DNA of 64,000 bases from Aquabacterium sp. (lineage in GTDB: Bacteria > Pseudomonadota > Gammaproteobacteria > Burkholderiales > Burkholderiaceae_C): contig NZ_JACPYU010000002.1 of NCBI RefSeq assembly GCF_016195855.1, forward strand, positions 186,001 to 250,000, in the 5' to 3' direction. Within the stretch, counting starts at the first letter, position 1; every line of letters begins with the position of its first letter. The translations under genes were made by a program, and so were the position numbers. The notes under the pieces are model-generated. The model was not told the DNA's origin. It was given only the letters and a program-made list of their open reading frames with translations, and did not search any database. Shown here piece by piece: positions 16,856 to 27,129 of this stretch.

Positions 16856-18937
16856 TCAGGCCGCCTCGGTCCCCGCCCCTGCATTGTCGTTGGCCGCGAA
16901 GCCCTTGAAGCGCCCCTTTTTCAGGTGGATCAGCAAGAGCGAAATCGCCGCCGGCGTGATGCCCGAAATGCGGGAAGCCTGCCCCAGGGTCTCGGGCCGG
17001 TGCTTGCTCAGCTTCTGGCGGGCCTCGATGCTCAGCGCCGAGACCTGCATGTAGTCCAGATCCCCGGGCAGCTTCAGGCCCTCGTAATAAGCGGCCCGCT
17101 CGACCTCGTCATTCTGCTTGTCGATGTAGCCGGCGTACTTGATGCTGATCTCGACCTGCTCGATCACCGACTCGGCCAGGGCCTCACCCAGTTCGACATG
17201 CATGCCCGCACGGTCAACGGCGCCATCTGTTTCACGTGAAACCGCGCCTTCTGTTGACGCCGTCTTGCCCGCCTCGGCCCGGATGGCCGCATGCCGACCA
17301 GCGGCAATCGCACCAGCCTCGCACACCTTGTCGTAGTCCACCCCGGGGCGACGCAACAGGTCTGCCAGGTTGTACTCCCGCTCCAGGGCCTTGCCCAGCA
17401 GACGCTCCGCATCGGCAGCAGGCAGCGTGGCCGGGCGCACCCAGGTCGTCCGCAGCCGCTCTGTTTCACGTGAAACAGCGTCGCGCTTGCGGTTGAAAGC
17501 CGCCCAGCGCACATCGTCCACCAAGCCCAGCTCACGGCCGATTTCGGTCAGGCGCATGTCGGCGTTGTCCTCGCGCAGCTGCAGGCGGAACTCGGCGCGG
17601 CTGGTGAACATGCGGTAAGGCTCGGTCACGCCCTTGGTGATCAGGTCGTCCACCAACACGCCCAGGTAAGCCTGGTCCCGGCGCGGCATCCAGGCCTCGC
17701 GCCCCTGCGCCTGCAACGCGGCGTTCAAGCCAGCGAACAAGCCCTGGGCCGCAGCCTCTTCATAACCGGTGGTGCCATTGATCTGCCCGGCGAAGAACAG
17801 CCCCTGGATCGCCTTGGTCTCGAAGGTGGACTTCAACTCGCGCGGATCGAAGTAGTCGTACTCGATCGCATAACCCGGGCGCAGGATGTAGGCGTTCTCC
17901 AGGCCCGGCATGGTGCGCAGCGCATTGAGCTGGATATCGAAGGGCAGCGAGGTGCTGATGCCGTTGGGGTAGAACTCGTTGGTCGTCAGGCCTTCGGGCT
18001 CCAGGAAGATCTGGTGCGAGTCCTTGTCGGCAAAACGGTTGATCTTGTCTTCGATGCTCGGGCAATACCGCGGCCCCACCCCTTCGATCACACCGGTGAA
18101 CATCGGGCTGCGGTCAAAGCCGGAGCGGATGATGTCGTGCGTCTGCTGGTTGGTGTGGGTGATCCAGCAAGGCAGCTGGCGAGGGTGCTGGTCAGGTGTG
18201 CCCAGGAAGCTGAACACCGGCACCTTCGGCCCGGTCGGGGCCGATTCCCCCCAGGAGCCCACCAGCCCCACGCCATCACCGGGTTGCTCGGTCAGCTTGC
18301 TGAAGTCGATGCTGCGGCCGTCGATGCGCGGCGGGGTGCCGGTCTTGAGGCGGCCCTGCGGCAGCTTCAACTCTTTCAATCGAGCCGACAGCGACACGGC
18401 GGGCGGGTCCCCTGCCCGGCCGGCGCTGTAGTTGTTCAGCCCCACGTGGATCTTGCCGTCCAGGAAGGTGCCGGCCGTCAGCACCACGGTGCGCGCGCGG
18501 AAGCGGATGCCCACCTGCGTGACGGCGCCCACCACCCGGTCGCCCTCCACCATCAGGTCGTCCACCGCCTGTTGGAACAGCCACAGATTGGGCTGGTTCT
18601 CCAGGCGCTGGCGGATGGCGGCCTTGTACAGGATGCGGTCGGCCTGGGCGCGGGTGGCCCGCACGGCCGGACCCTTGCTCGAATTGAGGATGCGGAACTG
18701 GATGCCGCCTTCGTCGGTGGCGGCGCCCATGGCCCCACCCAGCGCATCCACCTCCTTGACCAGGTGGCCCTTGCCAATGCCCCCGATAGACGGGTTGCAA
18801 CTCATCTGCCCCAGGGTCTCGATGTTGTGGGTCAGCAGCAAGGTGGCGCAGCCCATGCGGGCCGCAGCCAGCGCGGCCTCGGTTCCTGCGTGGCCACCGC
18901 CGACCACGATCACGTCAAATTCTTGGGGATAAAGCAT
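16856..18937 (-). CDS. mnmG: tRNA uridine-5-carboxymethylaminomethyl modification enzyme MnmG (GidA)
   Basis: FAD-dependent subunit that, with MnmE, adds cmnm5 to U34 of certain tRNAs. 693 residues against about 630 in E. coli. The FAD-binding [21 protein letters not shown], the [22 protein letters not shown] box and the second dinucleotide box ([21 protein letters not shown]) are intact. The extra length lies in the C-terminal third around residues 475-580, where two in-frame VSRET segments are encoded by parS sites. The ATG at 18937 is used; a TTG upstream is unlikely. First gene of the mnmG-rsmG cluster on this strand. Confidence 0.95.
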   Translation of the reverse strand: MLYPQEFDVIVVGGGHAGTEAALAAARMGCATLLLTHNIETLGQMSCNPSIGGIGKGHLVKEVDALGGAMGAATDEGGIQFRILNSSKGPAVRATRAQADRILYKAAIRQRLENQPNLWLFQQAVDDLMVEGDRVVGAVTQVGIRFRARTVVLTAGTFLDGKIHVGLNNYSAGRAGDPPAVSLSARLKELKLPQGRLKTGTPPRIDGRSIDFSKLTEQPGDGVGLVGSWGESAPTGPKVPVFSFLGTPDQHPRQLPCWITHTNQQTHDIIRSGFDRSPMFTGVIEGVGPRYCPSIEDKINRFADKDSHQIFLEPEGLTTNEFYPNGISTSLPFDIQLNALRTMPGLENAYILRPGYAIEYDYFDPRELKSTFETKAIQGLFFAGQINGTTGYEEAAAQGLFAGLNAALQAQGREAWMPRRDQAYLGVLVDDLITKGVTEPYRMFTSRAEFRLQLREDNADMRLTEIGRELGLVDDVRWAAFNRKRDAVSRETERLRTTWVRPATLPAADAERLLGKALEREYNLADLLRRPGVDYDKVCEAGAIAAGRHAAIRAEAGKTASTEGAVSRETDGAVDRAGMHVELGEALAESVIEQVEISIKYAGYIDKQNDEVERAAYYEGLKLPGDLDYMQVSALSIEARQKLSKHRPETLGQASRISGITPAAISLLLIHLKKGRFKGFAANDNAGAGTEAA
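17228..17243. other. parS site (one mismatch) inside mnmG
   Basis: TGTTTCACGTGAAACC differs from the parS consensus only at the last base. It lies in the segment of mnmG that is longer than in other MnmG proteins and encodes VSRET on the coding strand. Confidence 0.88.
17462..17477. other. Perfect parS site inside mnmG
   Basis: TGTTTCACGTGAAACA, identical to the 16-bp consensus. It lies 234 bp from the second site and about 1.5 kb from the rsmG site, giving a three-site parS cluster about 25 kb from the origin. Confidence 0.95.
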
Positions 18938-19143
18938 GGGAGCAGCGCGCCTCAAAGGCCAGAAAGACTACACGGCAAGAGGCGAGTTAACGCTACCAGA
19001 TTGCCGCATTTTTGAGCAACTTTCCATTTTAATGAGATTGTGCGTGCCCGGGGGAATCACACTGAAGCCGCACCGCATTTAAACCATGGCTTAATAACGT
19101 GCAGCGACAAAACCAACTCAACGCATCACAGGGATGACAACAT

Positions 19144-19767
19144 ATGGCTTTGACACGTGTAAAGCGATACTTGGCGACAGCCGCACTTTGCCTGATGGCT
19201 TCTACGGCCTCTCACGCGTACGTGGAGTCAGGCTCCATGATGTTATCTGCAGCAGTCATTTTCGACGGGCAGACAGCCCTAGATGGCTATGTGCTGAGCT
19301 TTGGCACGCAACCTGACTTCGAAGTCATCACCTATGCAGATGGCAAATTCACCGATCTGGGGTGGAGTTCGGCAAACGCCACAACGCAACTTGCCGTAGC
19401 ACAGCCTGGGGACTATTTCTCCAGCCAGACGGTGGACGCTCCGGGTGCATTGCCTAGCTTCTTCGACAACCCCAATTTGAGCAAAGATTTCTACGTTGCC
19501 GGAGTGATCCACACCTCCCAACTCCTGCCGCAAGAGGCCGCCAACGGACAAGCTACTGCGCTACGGTATGGCTGGGCCCATATGGTGATCGACGGTGATA
19601 ACCAAGTCAGTATCGTGAATAGCGCTGTGGCCTTTAACGAGCCTGGCATCGTGGTGGGCACCCTCACCGCTGTCCCTGAACCATCGACCTTTGCGCTTAC
19701 AAGCCTTGGGCTGGCTGCTCTGATCACCACCTTGTGTCGACAGCGAAAGAACCAGCACCCCAGTTGA
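19144..19767 (+). CDS. PEP-CTERM sorting-signal protein
   Basis: Exported protein of 207 residues. Signal peptide about 1-25 ends at SHA. The mature part is Ala/Ser/Gly rich with no recognised domain. The C-terminus has the tripartite PEP-CTERM signal: VPEPSTFALTS, a hydrophobic helix (LGLAALITTL) and a basic tail (CRQRKNQ). Such proteins are processed by exosortase and usually linked to exopolysaccharide production. No exosortase gene is in the window. It is one of three PEP-CTERM proteins here and is not obviously related to the other two outside the sorting signal. Confidence 0.85.
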   Translation: MALTRVKRYLATAALCLMASTASHAYVESGSMMLSAAVIFDGQTALDGYVLSFGTQPDFEVITYADGKFTDLGWSSANATTQLAVAQPGDYFSSQTVDAPGALPSFFDNPNLSKDFYVAGVIHTSQLLPQEAANGQATALRYGWAHMVIDGDNQVSIVNSAVAFNEPGIVVGTLTAVPEPSTFALTSLGLAALITTLCRQRKNQHPS

Positions 19768-20008
19768 TGCCATCGCCCCGACGTGCATCCCTCACGGAAC
19801 AGGCCAGCACCTCGCTGCCATTTAAAAGTTAGGGATGGCGCCCGGGCCGGCGTTTGTCTAGAGTCGGCTTATTCGCTGTCGTCACCAAAAATAAAACAGG
19901 GTTTCTTCTTCCCCGGACGACAGCGCCACGGTCTGCATCCAACAACACGCGCGCCCCATCCAAGCTGAGATAGCGCGCGACAATCAGGCCCCTCCCAGTA
20001 GGCGCCCC

Positions 20009-20231
20009 ATGAATTGCAGACCCGGCTGCGCGGCTTGTTGTACCGCCCCCTCCATCTCCTCCCCCCTGCCTGGCCTGCCCCATGGCAAACCGGCAGGCAT
20101 GCCTTGTCCGCATCTGGACGAGGCCCTGCGCTGCCGATTGTTTGGCCGGCCTGAGCGCCCCGCGGTCTGCGGTTCGCTCCAGCCCAGCGAAGAGATGTGC
20201 GGCGAGAGCCGCGAACACGCGATGCGCTGGC

Positions 20232-20260
<29 letters not shown>
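20009..20260 (+). CDS. YkgJ family cysteine-cluster protein
   Basis: 83 residues with the pattern of YkgJ-type metal-binding proteins: cysteines at 3, 7, 10 and 11 ([10 protein letters not shown]), then [20 protein letters not shown] and further cysteines near 42, 54 and 64. Probably binds zinc or an Fe-S cluster; function not established. There is no strong ribosome site before the ATG. The 3' end overlaps the end of the convergent sterol-desaturase-type gene by 29 bp. Confidence 0.8.
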
Positions 20261-21260
<1,000 letters not shown>

Positions 21261-21407
21261 GATGTACTTCGTTACATGCATTGACAATGGGCTCAACCAT
21301 AGAGGCTTAACCCGAACTTGTCGCCCGGGGAAGCCCTTTCGCCGGCCGTTAAACCCCTCGCCTGAGGGGGCGTGGCACGCCACCGTCTGCGGCGCGCTTG
21401 CGTCAGG

Positions 21408-21812
21408 TCAAATCTGCGCCCTCAGGTAAAACCAGCGCCCGCCCTCGCGCACGAACGCGCTGATTTCATGCAGGCGGTGCGCACGCCCACCCAGCTTGCT
21501 GCGCGCCACGAACTCGACCAGCCCGCGGTCAGGCCCCCGCATCTCGGCGCGCTTGACGTCCAGCCCGAGCCACTGCAGCCCTGGCTCGGGCGGCTCGATC
21601 ACGGCCGGGCGCGCTGAGGGGTGCCAGGTTGCCAGCAGGTAATCACGCTCATCCTTGACGAAGGCGCTGTAGCGCGAGCGCATGAGCGATTCGGGATCGG
21701 GCGCCATCAAGGCCAGCGGCCCGGCGTGGTAGCGGCCACAGCAATCGGCATACGTGGCGGGCCGCCCGCAGGGGCAGGCATCAAGGAGGGGAGCGGGGGT
21801 GCGTCGGCTCAT
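21408..21812 (-). CDS. YchJ family protein (UPF0225)
   Basis: 134 residues. Starts with a zinc-binding SEC-C-like segment, CPCGRPATYADCCGRYHAG, followed by the conserved SLMRSRYSAFV and a NTF2-like C-terminal part (EFVARSKLGGRAHRLHEISAF). Function of the family is not known. The ATG at 21812 lies 18 bp from the start of a divergent SDR gene, so the two share a very short intergenic region. The longer upstream frame is antisense to the SDR and was not used. Confidence 0.88.
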   Translation of the reverse strand: MSRRTPAPLLDACPCGRPATYADCCGRYHAGPLALMAPDPESLMRSRYSAFVKDERDYLLATWHPSARPAVIEPPEPGLQWLGLDVKRAEMRGPDRGLVEFVARSKLGGRAHRLHEISAFVREGGRWFYLRAQI

Positions 21813-21830
21813 GAGGGGCACAATGATGAC

Positions 21831-22640
21831 ATGAGCATGCACCCCTTCCAGCTCGATGGCCGCGTGGCCCTGGTGACCGGCGCCGCACGTGGCCTGGGTT
21901 TTGAAATCGCCCAAGCCCTGGCGCAAGCAGGCGCCCAGGTCTGGCTCAACGGGCGTGATGCCGCGGCGCTGGCTGAAGCGGTGGCGCGCATCCACGCACA
22001 CAGTCAGGCACATCGGCCTGCAGCCTCGACACTGCAAGTCCACGCCCTGCCCTTCGACATCGCCGACGACACCGCCCGGCAGGCGGCCCTGGCCAGGCTG
22101 CAGGCCCAATCCGGCCAACTCGACATCCTGGTCAACAACGTGGGCCAGCGCAAGCGCCGCGCCCTGGACGACTTCCCGCTCGACGAAATCCGCCAGTTGC
22201 TGGATGTCAACCTGGTCGCCCCCCTGGCGCTGGCACGCGAGGCCGCGCAACTGATGCTGGAAACCGGTGCCACGACCGCCGGGCGGGCACGCATCATCAA
22301 CATCACCTCGATCGCGGGGCCCATTTCACGCGCAGGGGATGTCGCCTATACCGTGGCCAAGGGCGGGCTGGATGCCGCGACCCGCGCACTGGCGGCCGAG
22401 CTGGGCCCGCGCGGCATCACGGTCAACGCCGTGGCACCAGGTTATTTCGCCACCGAGGCCAATGACGCCATGGTGCACAACCCCGAGGTGGCCGACTGGT
22501 TGTCGCACCGCACCTCACTGGGCCGCTGGGGGCAGCCACCGGAGATCGCCGGGGCCGTGGTGTTCCTGGCCAGCGCGGCCGCCAGCTACGTGACCGGCCA
22601 GACCCTGGCCGTGGACGGCGGTTACCTGTCGCACTTTTAA
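21831..22640 (+). CDS. SDR family oxidoreductase (gluconate 5-dehydrogenase-like)
   Basis: Short-chain dehydrogenase of 269 residues using NAD(P). Cofactor motif TGAARGLG near residue 17, NNVG in place of NNAG, catalytic serine in ITSIAG and YTVAK for the Tyr-x3-Lys pair. C-terminal GQTLAVDGGYLSHF is typical of classical SDRs. It most resembles sugar or polyol dehydrogenases of the gluconate 5-dehydrogenase type, but substrate is not determined. Start at 21831 (MSMHPFQLDG); GAGGGG is 12 nt upstream. Confidence 0.85.
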   Translation: MSMHPFQLDGRVALVTGAARGLGFEIAQALAQAGAQVWLNGRDAAALAEAVARIHAHSQAHRPAASTLQVHALPFDIADDTARQAALARLQAQSGQLDILVNNVGQRKRRALDDFPLDEIRQLLDVNLVAPLALAREAAQLMLETGATTAGRARIINITSIAGPISRAGDVAYTVAKGGLDAATRALAAELGPRGITVNAVAPGYFATEANDAMVHNPEVADWLSHRTSLGRWGQPPEIAGAVVFLASAAASYVTGQTLAVDGGYLSHF

Positions 22641-22672
22641 TCAAGCCGGCCCGACTGAACCCGAGCCCCGGA

Positions 22673-23662
22673 TCAGACTTCGTCCAGCTTGTCGGCGGCC
22701 ATGAGGGCCAGGTAGACCTCGCACACCCCGCGCAGGTAGACCAGGGTGGGCATCACCAGCGCCAGGGCGAACACCACCCCGCCGCCAACCGTGGCCGCCG
22801 AGATATAGGGGTAGGCTTCTTTCGGGATGCCCGCCGCGTTGATGCTGTGCAGGCCGTAGCCGAACAGGCCGGCCATGAGTACCTCCGGGTTGACCTGCAC
22901 ACCCAGCACGAACACCGAGGCCTCGGCCATCACGCGCCCACCCACCATCACGAACACGCTGGAGGCCGCACCGACCAGGCCGGTGGCCAGGCTCAGGCCG
23001 CCGATCAGCACGCCGGCCTGCAGCAGGCGCTCACGAATCAGCCGAAACACCAGGCGCACGCCCTCCCAGGAGGTGGCCCCCGCCCAGACGATGGGCCCGG
23101 TCAAGGGCGCCACCACGGCCACGCCGGCCATCAGCGCCAGCCCGATCACCAGCACCGTGAGCGGCACCACCAGCACGAACAACCAGGGACCGATCTTGGG
23201 CAGGCCGCTCAACCAGTACAGGCCCAACAGCCCGCCGGCCAGCGCGGTCGCGCTCAAGCCCATCACCAGCAGGATGGCCAGCACGCGGTGCCCGATGCCC
23301 AGCGCGTCTTCCACGGCCTGCACCACATCGCGGCTGGGGCGGCCCATGGCGCGGTCCATCAGCAGCAGGCCCGCCGCGCTGGAGCCATAAAACGCGATGA
23401 ACAAGGCCGCCGCGCCCTGCCCGATCGCCCAGTTCATCTGGCCGCGGCCAAAAGAGGACTGGGCCATGGCCAGCGTCAGGCCGGCCCCGGAAAACGCCGC
23501 CAGCAGCACATACATGGCCCGGCCATCGCGCACGGCCTCGATGCTCGACAGCACCCGAACCAGGGCCTGCCACCAGTCAAAACGCGCGCCCGCGCCAGGA
23601 AAAGCCCGACTTTCGCTGGGTTCCACGGCATCGGAAGTCAGAAAATTCGGCTGGTCGGGCAT
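22673..23662 (-). CDS. Multi-pass membrane protein, unknown function
   Basis: About 329 residues with five or six hydrophobic stretches between residues 45 and 310, rich in Gly, Ala, Leu and Val. The N-terminus is short and polar and there is no signal peptide. I do not recognise a family with certainty; the layout resembles uncharacterised integral membrane proteins of Burkholderiales. The start could be the ATG at 23662 (MPDQPNF) or 23716 (MISGHSAQ); neither has a clear ribosome site. The stop is 33 bp from the convergent SDR stop. Confidence 0.65.
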   Translation of the reverse strand: MPDQPNFLTSDAVEPSESRAFPGAGARFDWWQALVRVLSSIEAVRDGRAMYVLLAAFSGAGLTLAMAQSSFGRGQMNWAIGQGAAALFIAFYGSSAAGLLLMDRAMGRPSRDVVQAVEDALGIGHRVLAILLVMGLSATALAGGLLGLYWLSGLPKIGPWLFVLVVPLTVLVIGLALMAGVAVVAPLTGPIVWAGATSWEGVRLVFRLIRERLLQAGVLIGGLSLATGLVGAASSVFVMVGGRVMAEASVFVLGVQVNPEVLMAGLFGYGLHSINAAGIPKEAYPYISAATVGGGVVFALALVMPTLVYLRGVCEVYLALMAADKLDEV

Positions 23663-23924
23663 CTTGAAAGTCCATGGGCACGGCGTGCCATCTTGCGCTG
23701 AATGTCCGCTGATCATAGGGGCTAGCCCCTAGGTAAATTTGAGGAAAGCGTGCAACACCGCATGCGGATGGTTGACAGCAGCGCTTAAATAAGGGTTGAA
23801 AACGCTGGATGAATGTGGCTGCTTCACCCATAATGTTCTCGTCTGTGTCTGGAAGCGGCACCGTCGTTGGAATGGGTCCTGATGGGTTGAAGCTCCACAT
23901 GGTTACTTTGAAAGGGGCTCTCTC

Positions 23925-24413
23925 GTGGGCAACAAACTTTACGTGGGCAATCTCGCCTACAGTGTGCGCGATCAGGATCTGCAGGATGCTTTCTCGCAAT
24001 ATGGAGCCGTGAGCTCCGCCAAGGTCATGATGGACCGCGAAACCGGCCGCTCCAAGGGCTTCGGTTTTGTTGAAATGAGCAACGACGCAGAAGCGCAAGC
24101 TGCGATCAACGGCCTGAATGGTCAGCCTGTGGCTGGTCGCGCCGTGGTCGTGAACGAGGCTCGCCCCCGTGAAGAGCGTCCCGCTGGTTTCCGCAGCCCT
24201 TACGGCGGCGGTAACAGCGGTGGTGGCAATGGCGGCGGCGGCTTCGGCGGCGGTCGTCGCGAAGGCGGCGGCGGTGGCTACGGTGGTGGCGGCGGCGGCG
24301 GTCGTCGTGAAGGCGGCGGCGGTGGCTACGGCGGCGGTGGCCGTCGTGAAGGCGGTGGCGGCTACGGCGGTGGCCGTGGCGGCGACGGCGGCGGCTACGG
24401 CGGCGGCTACTAA
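23925..24413 (+). CDS. Glycine-rich RNA-binding protein (single RRM)
   Basis: 162 residues. RRM domain 1-80 with RNP2 LYVGNL and RNP1 KGFGFVEM, followed by a tail made almost wholly of Gly with repeated RREGGGG(G)YGGGG blocks. Bacterial proteins of this type are often cold-induced and bind RNA. The start is a GTG at 23925 with AAAGGGG 7 nt upstream. Over 200 bp of non-coding sequence lies upstream, which may be a regulatory leader. A rho-independent terminator follows at 24469. Confidence 0.88.
   Translation: MGNKLYVGNLAYSVRDQDLQDAFSQYGAVSSAKVMMDRETGRSKGFGFVEMSNDAEAQAAINGLNGQPVAGRAVVVNEARPREERPAGFRSPYGGGNSGGGNGGGGFGGGRREGGGGGYGGGGGGGRREGGGGGYGGGGRREGGGGYGGGRGGDGGGYGGGY
24205..24413 (+). repeat. 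GGC/GGT-rich repeat coding for the Gly-Arg-Tyr tail
   Basis: Imperfect repeats of about 30-36 bp encode RREGGGGGYGGGG-type units in the RRM protein. Strong G bias on the plus strand. Such repeats often vary in copy number between strains. Confidence 0.7.
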
Positions 24414-24468
24414 TCGGACAGCAACAGGCCTGAACCCCTCGGGCCTGACAAATTCCGAAGTACCAAGG

Positions 24469-24498
24469 AAGGCGATGCTACACGGCGTCGCCTTTTTT
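24469..24498 (+). terminator. Rho-independent terminator after the RRM gene
   Basis: Stem AAGGCGA (24469-24475) and TCGCCTT (24488-24494), 12-nt loop, followed by a run of T to 24498. Confidence 0.8.
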
Positions 24499-24603
24499 CA
24501 TGGCCGAACCACGGACACAAGTGGACACGCCTGACCACCCTGGTGCGGGCACAATGTAAAGACGCGTGAGCGTTTTCCAGCTCACCCTTTGCAGGACCTG
24601 AAC

Positions 24604-25101
24604 ATGTCATCGCATCATTTCTCTCTTCGCCGCGCCCTTCGTCTCGGCCTTTCCGCCCTCGGACTGGCGGCCCTGACCAGCCAGGGTGCCTGGGCAGGCT
24701 CCACCAATGTCGGCGTCAGCGTCAGCGTGGCCCAACCCGGTTTTTATGGCCGTGTCGACATCGGCGACCAGCAACCCACGCTGATCTACCCCCAGCCGGT
24801 CATCATCCAGCAGGTTCCGGTGGCCGTTCACCAGCGCCCTATCTACATGCGTGTGCCCCCCGGCCACTCCAAGAACTGGGCACGCTATTGCGCGCAGTAC
24901 CGCGCATGCGGGCAACCGGTTTATTTCGTGCGCGACGACGATCGCCGTGATGGCTGGAGCCGCGGCGGTGACCGTGATGACCGCCGAGACTGGGACCGCC
25001 GTGATGACGATCGCCGCGACCGTCGGGGTGATGACCGTGACGACGACCGTGGCCGCGGTCATGGCAATGGTCACGGCCACGGTCATGGCAAAGGCCACTG
25101 A
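24604..25101 (+). CDS. Exported protein with Asp/Arg-rich repeats and His-Gly tail
   Basis: 165 residues. Signal peptide about 1-32 ending at GAWA. A middle part (PVIIQQVPVAVHQRPIYMRV, then a PPGHSKNWARYCAQYRACGQPVYFV-type segment) is reminiscent of conserved periplasmic proteins of Burkholderiales. From about residue 105 it becomes a DDRRDRR-type repeat and ends in GHGHGHGKGH, which could bind metal. Function unknown. The ATG at 24604 has AGGA 7 nt upstream. Transcription ends in the hairpin at 25136. Confidence 0.75.
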   Translation: MSSHHFSLRRALRLGLSALGLAALTSQGAWAGSTNVGVSVSVAQPGFYGRVDIGDQQPTLIYPQPVIIQQVPVAVHQRPIYMRVPPGHSKNWARYCAQYRACGQPVYFVRDDDRRDGWSRGGDRDDRRDWDRRDDDRRDRRGDDRDDDRGRGHGNGHGHGHGKGH

Positions 25102-25135
25102 CCTTCACGCCTGAGCCAGCTGGCTCAAGCACCGC

Positions 25136-25163
25136 GCCGCACTCATGTGCGGCGTTGCTTTTT
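25136..25163 (+). terminator. Rho-independent terminator overlapping a convergent gene end
   Basis: GCCGCAC (25136-25142), loop TCAT, GTGCGGC (25147-25153), then a T-rich tract. It overlaps the stop codon region of the minus-strand SDR gene. Confidence 0.75.
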
Positions 25164-25931
25164 GCGGTGCTGCTGTGAGCCGGCCACGGCGTCGAAGAAC
25201 CAGCGTGGCAGCCAGCGCAGGATGGTGGTCACCACCGCCATGGGCCAGGGGATGACCCGCCAGCGCACGCCACGCTCGATGGCCCTGAAAGCCTCATCGG
25301 CAAAGTCTTCGGCCTTCATCAGGAAGGGCATGGGGTAGGTATTGGGCCGCGTCATGGGCGTGTCGATGTAGCCCGGCACCAGGGTCACGACCCGGATGCC
25401 ATGGCCGCGCAACTCGCCCCGCAAGGTCTCGCACATCTGCACGACGGCGGCCTTGGCGGCGCAATAGCCGGCGTGCCCGGGCATGCCCCGGATGGCCGCC
25501 ACACTGGCCATGCCCACCAGGATGCCGTGCCCACGCCGCTTCATCGGCTCGATGAAAGGCTGGAAGGTGGCGGCCAGGCCGATGACGTTGGTGTCCATCA
25601 GGTCGCGCAGCACGGGCAGGTCTTCGGCCAGGCTCAGGTCAACGCCCACGCTGATGCCGGCATTGGCGACCACCACGTCGGGCAGGCCTTGCGATTGCAG
25701 GCAGGCTTGCGCGGCGGCAGCAACGGCGGCCTCATGGCGCACATCCGCCTCGTAAACCGCCCACTGCTCGGCGGGCCAGCCCTGTGCCATGGCCCACTGC
25801 CGCATGTCGGTCACGCGCCGGGCCACCAGTGCCACACGCCAGCCGGCCGAGACATAACGCGCGGCCAGTGCCTGGCCAATGCCACTGGAGGCCCCCGTGA
25901 TGAACACCAGCCTGGTGCCGGGCTCCATCAT
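25143..25931 (-). CDS. SDR family oxidoreductase
   Basis: Short-chain dehydrogenase, 262 residues. Cofactor motif TGASSGIG, VANAGIS for the NNAG position, catalytic serine region GMASVAA and YCAAKAA for Tyr-x3-Lys. The C-terminus is basic and hydrophobic (AVVTTILRWLPRWFF), suggesting membrane association. Its start overlaps the lptC stop by four bases, so it is the last gene of the kdsD-kdsC-lptC operon. This is the place where lptA and lptB are usually found, so a role in envelope lipid metabolism is possible but not shown. Confidence 0.85.
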   Translation of the reverse strand: MMEPGTRLVFITGASSGIGQALAARYVSAGWRVALVARRVTDMRQWAMAQGWPAEQWAVYEADVRHEAAVAAAAQACLQSQGLPDVVVANAGISVGVDLSLAEDLPVLRDLMDTNVIGLAATFQPFIEPMKRRGHGILVGMASVAAIRGMPGHAGYCAAKAAVVQMCETLRGELRGHGIRVVTLVPGYIDTPMTRPNTYPMPFLMKAEDFADEAFRAIERGVRWRVIPWPMAVVTTILRWLPRWFFDAVAGSQQHRKKQRRT

Positions 25932-26545
25932 CGTGAGGGCACCTCGTACTGCCCGTGCACACGGCCACCGAGGTCGGTGATGCCGGTGCGATCGTCGTAG
26001 CGCATGGTCTGGGCGCGCACTTCACTGCCTTGTTGTTGCAGCAAGACGGGCTGATCGGCCGTGACCACGCGGGTGCGCGTGTCGATGCGCAGGCCCTCAC
26101 CCGTGAAGTGAGCGGGCGCGGCGCGCAAGCCGGTGCCGGGATCGGTGGCGGGCAAGGCCGTGACCTTGGCGCCACCGCTGAGCGTCACCACCTCGGCCTT
26201 GCGATCGGCGTCGCCGCGCTGCGATACCGCACGCAGCCCTTGCCCTTTTTCATCGCGGGCCGACAGGGTCAGCTGGTCGATCTGCAGGCGATCGGCATCG
26301 GGGAAGTGCCGCATGGTCTGGCCATCGAGCACGGCCTCGATGCGGCCTTGTGCATCAAAGCGGGCCACGCGGGCTTTGTTCAACTCGAAGTCGGGCACGG
26401 ACGCGGCCAGCGCGGGGCGCGCCGCACCGCCTTCTTTGGGCGACGATTGCACCAGCCACCAGGTGAAGCCTGCCAGGCCTGCAGCGGCCAGCAAGGGCAA
26501 GCTGGCCTGGGCCCGCTCCAGCAGCAACCACCAACGCTGGCTCAT
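25928..26545 (-). CDS. lptC: LPS export ABC transporter periplasmic protein LptC
   Basis: Bitopic inner-membrane protein of the Lpt bridge that passes LPS from LptBFG to LptA. 205 residues: one N-terminal transmembrane helix (about 14-33, LPLLAAAGLAGFTWWLVQ) and a periplasmic beta-jellyroll with repeated strands (DFELNKARVARFDAQGRIEAVL). The ATG at 26545 overlaps the kdsC stop, as expected for the conserved kdsC-lptC arrangement. lptA and lptB do not follow. Confidence 0.85.
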   Translation of the reverse strand: MSQRWWLLLERAQASLPLLAAAGLAGFTWWLVQSSPKEGGAARPALAASVPDFELNKARVARFDAQGRIEAVLDGQTMRHFPDADRLQIDQLTLSARDEKGQGLRAVSQRGDADRKAEVVTLSGGAKVTALPATDPGTGLRAAPAHFTGEGLRIDTRTRVVTADQPVLLQQQGSEVRAQTMRYDDRTGITDLGGRVHGQYEVPSR

Positions 26546-27129
26546 GCGCGCGCTCCCGCTGCGGTGGTGTCCAGCGTCTGCAAGTGGCCATGCAGCAGGC
26601 CATCGTATTTGCCGGTGGCCCACAAAAGCAGGTCACAGCATTCACGGGCCGCGCCCTCGCCACCGCGCAAGGCGCTCACGTGGTGGGCAATGGACTTGAC
26701 CTCGGCATGGGCATTGGCCGGCGCCACCGCCAGCCCGGCGCGCACCATCAGGGGCAGATCGGGCCAGTCATCGCCCATCACGGCCAGCTGGTCCCAACGC
26801 AGGCCCATGGCCTCGCGCAGCGGCTCGGCCGCGGCCAGCTTGTCATGCGCGCCGAACACGGCATTCGTCACACCCAGGTCTTTCAGGCGCCGGCGCACCG
26901 CCGGTGAATCGCGCCCGGTGATGACGATGGGGGTGATGCCGCCTTGCGCCAGCAGCTTCAGGCCATGGCCATCCAGCGCGTGGAAGGCCTTGAGCGTTTC
27001 GCCCGCCTCGCTGATGTAGAGCGTGCCATCGGTCAGCACGCCGTCCACATCGAAGATAGCGGCGCGCACGCCCGTCGCATGGTGGCGCAGGGCGGCCGAG
27101 AAAGTCAGGGTCGAGACCAGGTTTCGCAT
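26542..27129 (-). CDS. kdsC: 3-deoxy-D-manno-octulosonate 8-phosphate phosphatase KdsC
   Basis: Removes phosphate from KDO-8-P in LPS core synthesis. 195 residues, HAD superfamily type without cap domain: FDVDGVLTDG (nucleophile Asp), VITGRDS (motif II), and MGDDWPDLPLM (motif IV). It overlaps kdsD by one base and lptC by four, so the genes are tightly coupled. Confidence 0.93.
   Translation of the reverse strand: MRNLVSTLTFSAALRHHATGVRAAIFDVDGVLTDGTLYISEAGETLKAFHALDGHGLKLLAQGGITPIVITGRDSPAVRRRLKDLGVTNAVFGAHDKLAAAEPLREAMGLRWDQLAVMGDDWPDLPLMVRAGLAVAPANAHAEVKSIAHHVSALRGGEGAARECCDLLLWATGKYDGLLHGHLQTLDTTAAGARA

Noticed and set aside
23720..23924. Cold-shock-type leader of the RRM protein gene
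   Set aside because: The gap is long and could be a leader, but no promoter with proper spacing or conserved cold-box could be fixed by eye.
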